Assembly: GCA_003116975.1 (NCBI GenBank)
Contig: BGKB01000032.1
Location: 124,001 to 188,000 of the forward strand
Origin: Aurantiochytrium sp. KH105
Taxonomy: Eukaryota; Sar; Bigyra; Thraustochytrida; Thraustochytriidae
Reading direction: 5' to 3'
Length of the DNA stretch: 64,000 nt
Shown one piece after another: positions 60,484 through 64,000 of the stretch (the first letter of the stretch is position 1; every line of letters starts with the position of its first letter). Below the pieces are notes generated by a model, which did not search any database, was not told the DNA's origin, and saw only the letters and a list, made by a program, of their open reading frames with translations. Both the position numbers and the translations under genes were made by a program.

Positions 60484-61475
60484 CTAACTTGCTTGCCTGC
60501 TTCGTCGCTTGGTTGTCTTTCGGCGCTTGGAGCGAGGCACCTCAAAATCGGGATCGAGCCCATTGTCGCCATAAGGGTCGTCATAAGCGCCAAAGCCCTC
60601 CTCTTCGGCTTGAAGCATGCGCGCCAGCTCAAGGTCGCGCTCCTCTTGTGTTTTTGGCGTGGCCTTTGCTCGGGGTTTAGCCTTTTTGGCGCGCGATTTT
60701 GGCTTCTTTTTCGCCGCAGGTCGAGCAGACTTGCGAGCATCTTGCAATGGCTGAGCATTTTCGTCCACGCCAGTGCTCTCTTCCGGCACTTCGGCGGATT
60801 CACCGGCGCGAACACGCTCAAGAGCGCCGGTGAGGCTAGCGAGCTGACGCTCTAGCTGACGAAGTCTTTCGTAGCGTGCCCTGCGCATTGAGGCCTTATG
60901 TTGAAGAGATGAATTGACTACATTCGAGGTGTCCTCGTGACGCAAGACGGGAATAACAATGTTGCGGATCTCGACGGGATCGAGACCGAACTTTGCCTCG
61001 TTCGCGGCACGCTTGGCCTTGATCTGCGCTTGCGTCATGTTTCCGTCCATGTTGATGAGGCAGCCATTCTTGCGCCGGCCATGTTTCTTTTCATTGTCTG
61101 CAAACACGCGGGAGGGGTCAATGTGCAGACCGGTGAACTCGCTGGTGGACTGCTGGCCCAGCATGCGTTGCATCTGATTGTTGAGCTGGGCCACGCTCTT
61201 GCCGGGGAGGCACTTGGCCTTGACGATGTCGGTCCACTTGCCGAGCCCGAATTTCATGAGCGCTAAGCGAAAGACTTCCACCTCCTTCTCCGTCCATCCT
61301 GTCTCGCGCGCCGCCGTCCATCCCCCAACATGCGCCCCGTTAGTCTTGGGCCTGGACGGGATGTGCTTTGACCTTTATTTCCCACCAACGTACCTGGCGA
61401 CAACGTGTAGTTCCAGAGACTGCGGCTGTCGTTGCTGTGCAGCACCGCCGTCGCGGCCGCTGGCGCGCTGGCCAT
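60484..61475 (-). CDS. SANT/Myb-like domain protein, two exons, nuclear
   Basis: Exon 1 is 61394-61475 and exon 2 is 60484-61298 (minus strand), joined after codon 27 in phase 1 to give 298 aa. Splicing rebuilds a SANT/Myb helix start, SPG-WTEKEVEVFRLALMKFG, followed by GKWTDIVKAKCLPGKSV and LNNQMQRMLGQQS. A conserved-looking block (RKNGCLINMDGNMT) and a coiled region follow. A basic, nuclear-localisation-type Lys/Arg tract (AKKKPKSRAKKAKPRAK) leads to the acidic C-terminus, then SKRRKTTKRRSR. I know similar uncharacterised SANT proteins in protists but no function. Exon 1 has no independent homology, so its ATG (61475) is probable but not proven. Confidence 0.72.
61299..61393 (-). other. Spliceosomal intron of the SANT gene
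   Basis: 95 nt on the minus strand, GTACGT donor and GAGACAG acceptor, phase 1. It contains an in-frame stop, and its removal restores the tryptophan-starting SANT helix. Confidence 0.7.
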
Positions 61476-62065
61476 CGCGCCTCCTCCTCTGCTCTCCCCA
61501 CTCCGCGCCGCTCAGCTCCGCGCCGCCGGCGCCCGCGAGAGCCGCGGTCTGCCTCGTGCGGCTTCGCAGTTTGCTTTGCGTGCATCCGCTGCAAAGAGAG
61601 AAGAAGAACACGACGAGACCTAACCACCGCACAGGGACAGAGTGCCCCCGTCTCCGCGCCTCCCGGAATTCCGGGGCTGCACGCGCGCTCGGCCGCAAGC
61701 CTTGATTGACACAGCGAGACGCAGAATCGATCGGGGCGCGAGCAGCAGCGCGAGCAGGAGCGCGAGCAGCGACAGCCGGCCGGAGCAGCACGAGCAAGAG
61801 ACGCGCGGACGGAGTGCGGCCGGGGAGACGGCGAGGTAGCAAAGCGCGGTCTTTCGCGGTCGCCGAGAGAGGAGAGGAGAGGAGGAAAGGCGACACAATT
61901 TCTTGAGTTCGTCCAGGTGTCCAGGTTGATTTCGTCTTCGTTGTCGTCGTCGTCGTCGTCGTCGTCGTCTCTACTACCCTTGCGCCTTGCAAGCGTAAAG
62001 AGAGTGCATACGCGTGCGGCACTTGGTGAATCTTTAGGAAAACAGTCGTGCGTTACATCAGCAGG
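61476..62065. promoter_or_regulatory. Divergent intergenic region with GTC repeat
   Basis: 590 bp between the SANT gene and the SDR gene, both starting outward. It contains nine to ten GTC/CGT trinucleotides at about 61940-61969. No gene. Confidence 0.5.
61940..61969. repeat. (GTC)n trinucleotide repeat
   Basis: About nine perfect GTC units, 97 bp upstream of the SDR start. Confidence 0.9.
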
Positions 62066-63169
62066 ATGAGGCTGCTCACCGCGGCGAACGTACTGGCCGT
62101 TCTCGTGGCGATCGTAGGGTATCAGTGGACTCAAATTCGCCCCAAGGTGGACTGGACGCCCGCGCCAGTACAAGAGTTTGAAGCGTGTCCAGCAGACACT
62201 GAGAGCACCACGATCATGTTTGGCGCGACGTCCATGCTCGGCAAATACATTGTCGAGTCTTTTCGGCGGGATGCACGCATCTGCATCGTCAACTTTGGAC
62301 GCAGCAAGTGCAAAAACTGCCACATTAACGTCAAAGGTGATCTGCGCGACACACGTCACGTTCATCGGGCGCTCGACGCTTACGCGCCCGACACTGTGCT
62401 CACTTCTGTGAAGCCCCCTCTTGAGGGCATGCATTACAAAGTCTACATTGAACTCAACCTGCTCAGCATGCTCGAGCTCATCAAGGCAGCCAAGTCTAAG
62501 GGCGTCCAGCAGTTCATCTATGTGTCGAGTATTGCGGCGGCAAGCCACTTTATCGCGCACAATGGCACCTCGGAGGCGGACCCCCAACCTTACTACACGG
62601 ATTACGAGGCGCCCTACGACGTATCGAAGCGTGTCGCCGAGGACGCGCTCCTTGCGGCGCACGAGGAGGGTGTCTTTTCCACCGTGAGCGTGCGGACGAG
62701 CGGCATCATTGGTGGGCCCTCGGACCCTTACAACTTTTACTATGCTTCATTTCCCTTTGTTCCGTCCTTTGACACGCCGGCAGTCGTTGATATCAACTAT
62801 GCCGGCAACATTGGCGACGCGCTCTACGTCGTGCACGAGACCCTGCGCAAGACACCGAATGTAGGAGGCAAGTTTTACTATTACACGGGCGAGCACATGT
62901 CGGAGCAGCGCCAGGCCGAGATCACGGCCGCTGCGCGAGGCGTCCCGGTACTCACGTTGCCTTACTGGCTCATGGAAGGCATCATCGACGTGGGTCAGTT
63001 TCTCCGTTTCGAGCACAATATTTATAATATTGTCGATATGTTTCGCATGGCAGTCATTCCGCAGCAGTTCGACAACTCTGCGTTTTTCGAGGCATTTCCT
63101 GACTTTAAGCCTCGATACACCATGGAGGAGGCCATTCAGCGCGTGTACAAGAAGAAGACAGACCCTTAA
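62066..63169 (+). CDS. Membrane-anchored extended SDR (NAD(P)-dependent epimerase/3beta-HSD type)
   Basis: 367 aa from the ATG at 62066. An N-terminal hydrophobic segment (about 4-19, LTAANVLAVLVAIVGY) is a signal anchor. The Rossmann glycine motif is FGATSMLG (52-59), with Ser in place of the usual second Gly. The catalytic triad is Ser154/155 in YVSS, Tyr184 and Lys188 in YDVSK. The extended-SDR body continues with VRTSGIIGGPSDPYNFYY and a C-terminal helical part. It fits the 3-beta-hydroxysteroid dehydrogenase/epimerase-like group that works on sterols or lipids at the ER, but the substrate is not determined. Neighbours give no clue. Confidence 0.85.
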   Translation: MRLLTAANVLAVLVAIVGYQWTQIRPKVDWTPAPVQEFEACPADTESTTIMFGATSMLGKYIVESFRRDARICIVNFGRSKCKNCHINVKGDLRDTRHVHRALDAYAPDTVLTSVKPPLEGMHYKVYIELNLLSMLELIKAAKSKGVQQFIYVSSIAAASHFIAHNGTSEADPQPYYTDYEAPYDVSKRVAEDALLAAHEEGVFSTVSVRTSGIIGGPSDPYNFYYASFPFVPSFDTPAVVDINYAGNIGDALYVVHETLRKTPNVGGKFYYYTGEHMSEQRQAEITAAARGVPVLTLPYWLMEGIIDVGQFLRFEHNIYNIVDMFRMAVIPQQFDNSAFFEAFPDFKPRYTMEEAIQRVYKKKTDP

Positions 63170-63391
63170 GGCTCTGGAATGGCACATGACGGTGACGTCG
63201 CGTACTCGTCGTGGCAACACACATTTTGTGTCTCCTCCTTAGCAATTTAGACTAGCGCATTTTCATTTCTATTTAGTAACATGATGGACAAAGTAAGTTG
63301 TCGAGGTGCGTCCGACACGCTGTGAGCTGCGAAGCGTAGGCAGAGCGTGCGGCGTAAGGAAGTGGCCTTGTCGAAAGCGACTGCAGCAAGC

Positions 63392-64000
63392 TCAGATGCC
63401 CATAAAGCGCGACGGCGCGAAAACCTTCCAGGTACGATCGTATGAACAAGTCAACAAGGCGTCACCGAGCGGGCTCCACGCCACACCCGTGACCATTTTG
63501 TCGTGAGCGCGCAGATCAGCGAGCAAAATTCCCTCCGGGGCGTCCCACAAACGACACACTTGATCATATGAGGCGGTTGCCAGCACGGCGCCGTGCACGG
63601 GGTCAAAGCGCACGTCACGGACGATGGACATGTGACCTGGCAGCGTGTGAAGCGAAGTTTTCTTACGAAGATCCCATATCCTGGCAGTGTTATCCGAAGA
63701 CCCTGTGGCGACGTGATATCCATTTACAGAAAAGTCTGCGCCCAGAATTTGCCCGGCATGGCCCATGAGTGCATGAATGGCTTTGCCCGACCGCAGGTCC
63801 CAGAGGCGAGCTACCCCCTTGAGGTCGCCCGAGAGGGCGAGAGAGCCATCGGGGTGAAAGGCAAATGCGTACACTGGCGCTTCATGTCCATCTTGCACAA
63901 GGATCGCGCGCTGGGACTCGACGTCCCAAAGACGCCAGGTGTGATCAAAGCTGCTCGTGCCCACAAGGGTTCCCATGGGATGCCACGCAACGCGGCTTAA
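63392..64000 (-). CDS. PRPF4: PRPF4 (U4/U6 snRNP) WD40 region, 5' end beyond window
   Basis: 202 codons plus stop, open to the right edge. The repeats WRLWDVESQRAILVQDGHE, RLWDLRSGKAI and RIWDLRKKTSLHTLPGHM, and a final TCSYDRTWKVF, follow the order and spacing of the PRPF4/Prp4 C-terminal beta-propeller (human: NGYHIATGSGDNT and ATCSYDRTFKLW). PRPF4 binds PRPF3 and cyclophilin H in the U4/U6.U5 tri-snRNP. The internal ATG at 63976 is not the start. The N-terminal PRP4 motif and first propeller blades lie beyond 64000. Confidence 0.88.
   Translation of the reverse strand, partial: LSRVAWHPMGTLVGTSSFDHTWRLWDVESQRAILVQDGHEAPVYAFAFHPDGSLALSGDLKGVARLWDLRSGKAIHALMGHAGQILGADFSVNGYHVATGSSDNTARIWDLRKKTSLHTLPGHMSIVRDVRFDPVHGAVLATASYDQVCRLWDAPEGILLADLRAHDKMVTGVAWSPLGDALLTCSYDRTWKVFAPSRFMGI

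Overview
This is eukaryotic nuclear DNA from a GC-rich, intron-poor, gene-dense protist. The gene content (CDC45, POLD3, RPN1/PSMD2, POLR1D/RPAC2, PRPF4, NUP42, TBC1D5), the standard code, long uninterrupted ORFs and a ciliary transition-zone gene (TMEM107) fit a flagellated single-celled eukaryote. A stramenopile of the thraustochytrid/labyrinthulomycete type is my best guess from gene style; no rRNA or tRNA is visible to settle it. I support 23 protein genes, two of them cut by the window ends. Only three have visible coding introns, and each lies just after codon 27-30. Starts were set at ATG codons; many open frames continue upstream through non-ATG codons and were trimmed.

Layout. 1-4139 (minus): ADCY10-like adenylyl cyclase with two cyclase domains and an AAA-type ATPase, running off the left edge. 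4140-13110: about 9 kb without a credible gene, made largely of short tandem repeats (TTTG, AGACG/TCTCG, CTCGG, GGAAT, GATGCG and others). 13111-23267: ARM-repeat protein, TMEM107, a cyclic-nucleotide-regulated AGC kinase, a MavL/DUF4804-like protein and a membrane-anchored P-loop NTPase. 23268-26000: a second repeat-rich gap. 26001-44000: an odd kinase with a split N-lobe and an HGD catalytic loop, a USP22/Ubp8-like deubiquitinase, a PAP2 phosphatase, a His/Asp-rich methyltransferase, POLD3, TBC1D5, and a DUSP-containing deubiquitinase with a Tudor-like insert. 45103-64000: an EF-hand-like protein, a coiled-coil orphan, RPN1, CDC45, a JMJD8-like JmjC protein, NUP42, POLR1D, a SANT/Myb protein, a membrane-anchored SDR and PRPF4, which runs off the right edge.

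Genes are on both strands with many divergent pairs sharing 0.5-1 kb promoters. Themes recur without operons: cyclic-nucleotide signalling (cyclase plus CNB kinase), ubiquitin-proteasome (two USPs, RPN1), and replication (CDC45, POLD3). The most unusual items are the split-N-lobe kinase, the CNB kinase lacking the usual cGMP-selectivity threonines, the double-CCCH NUP42 with a recognisable C-terminal Gle1-binding motif, the MavL-like protein, a perfect 139-bp direct repeat at 55.7/56.2 kb, and the 9-kb repeat block.
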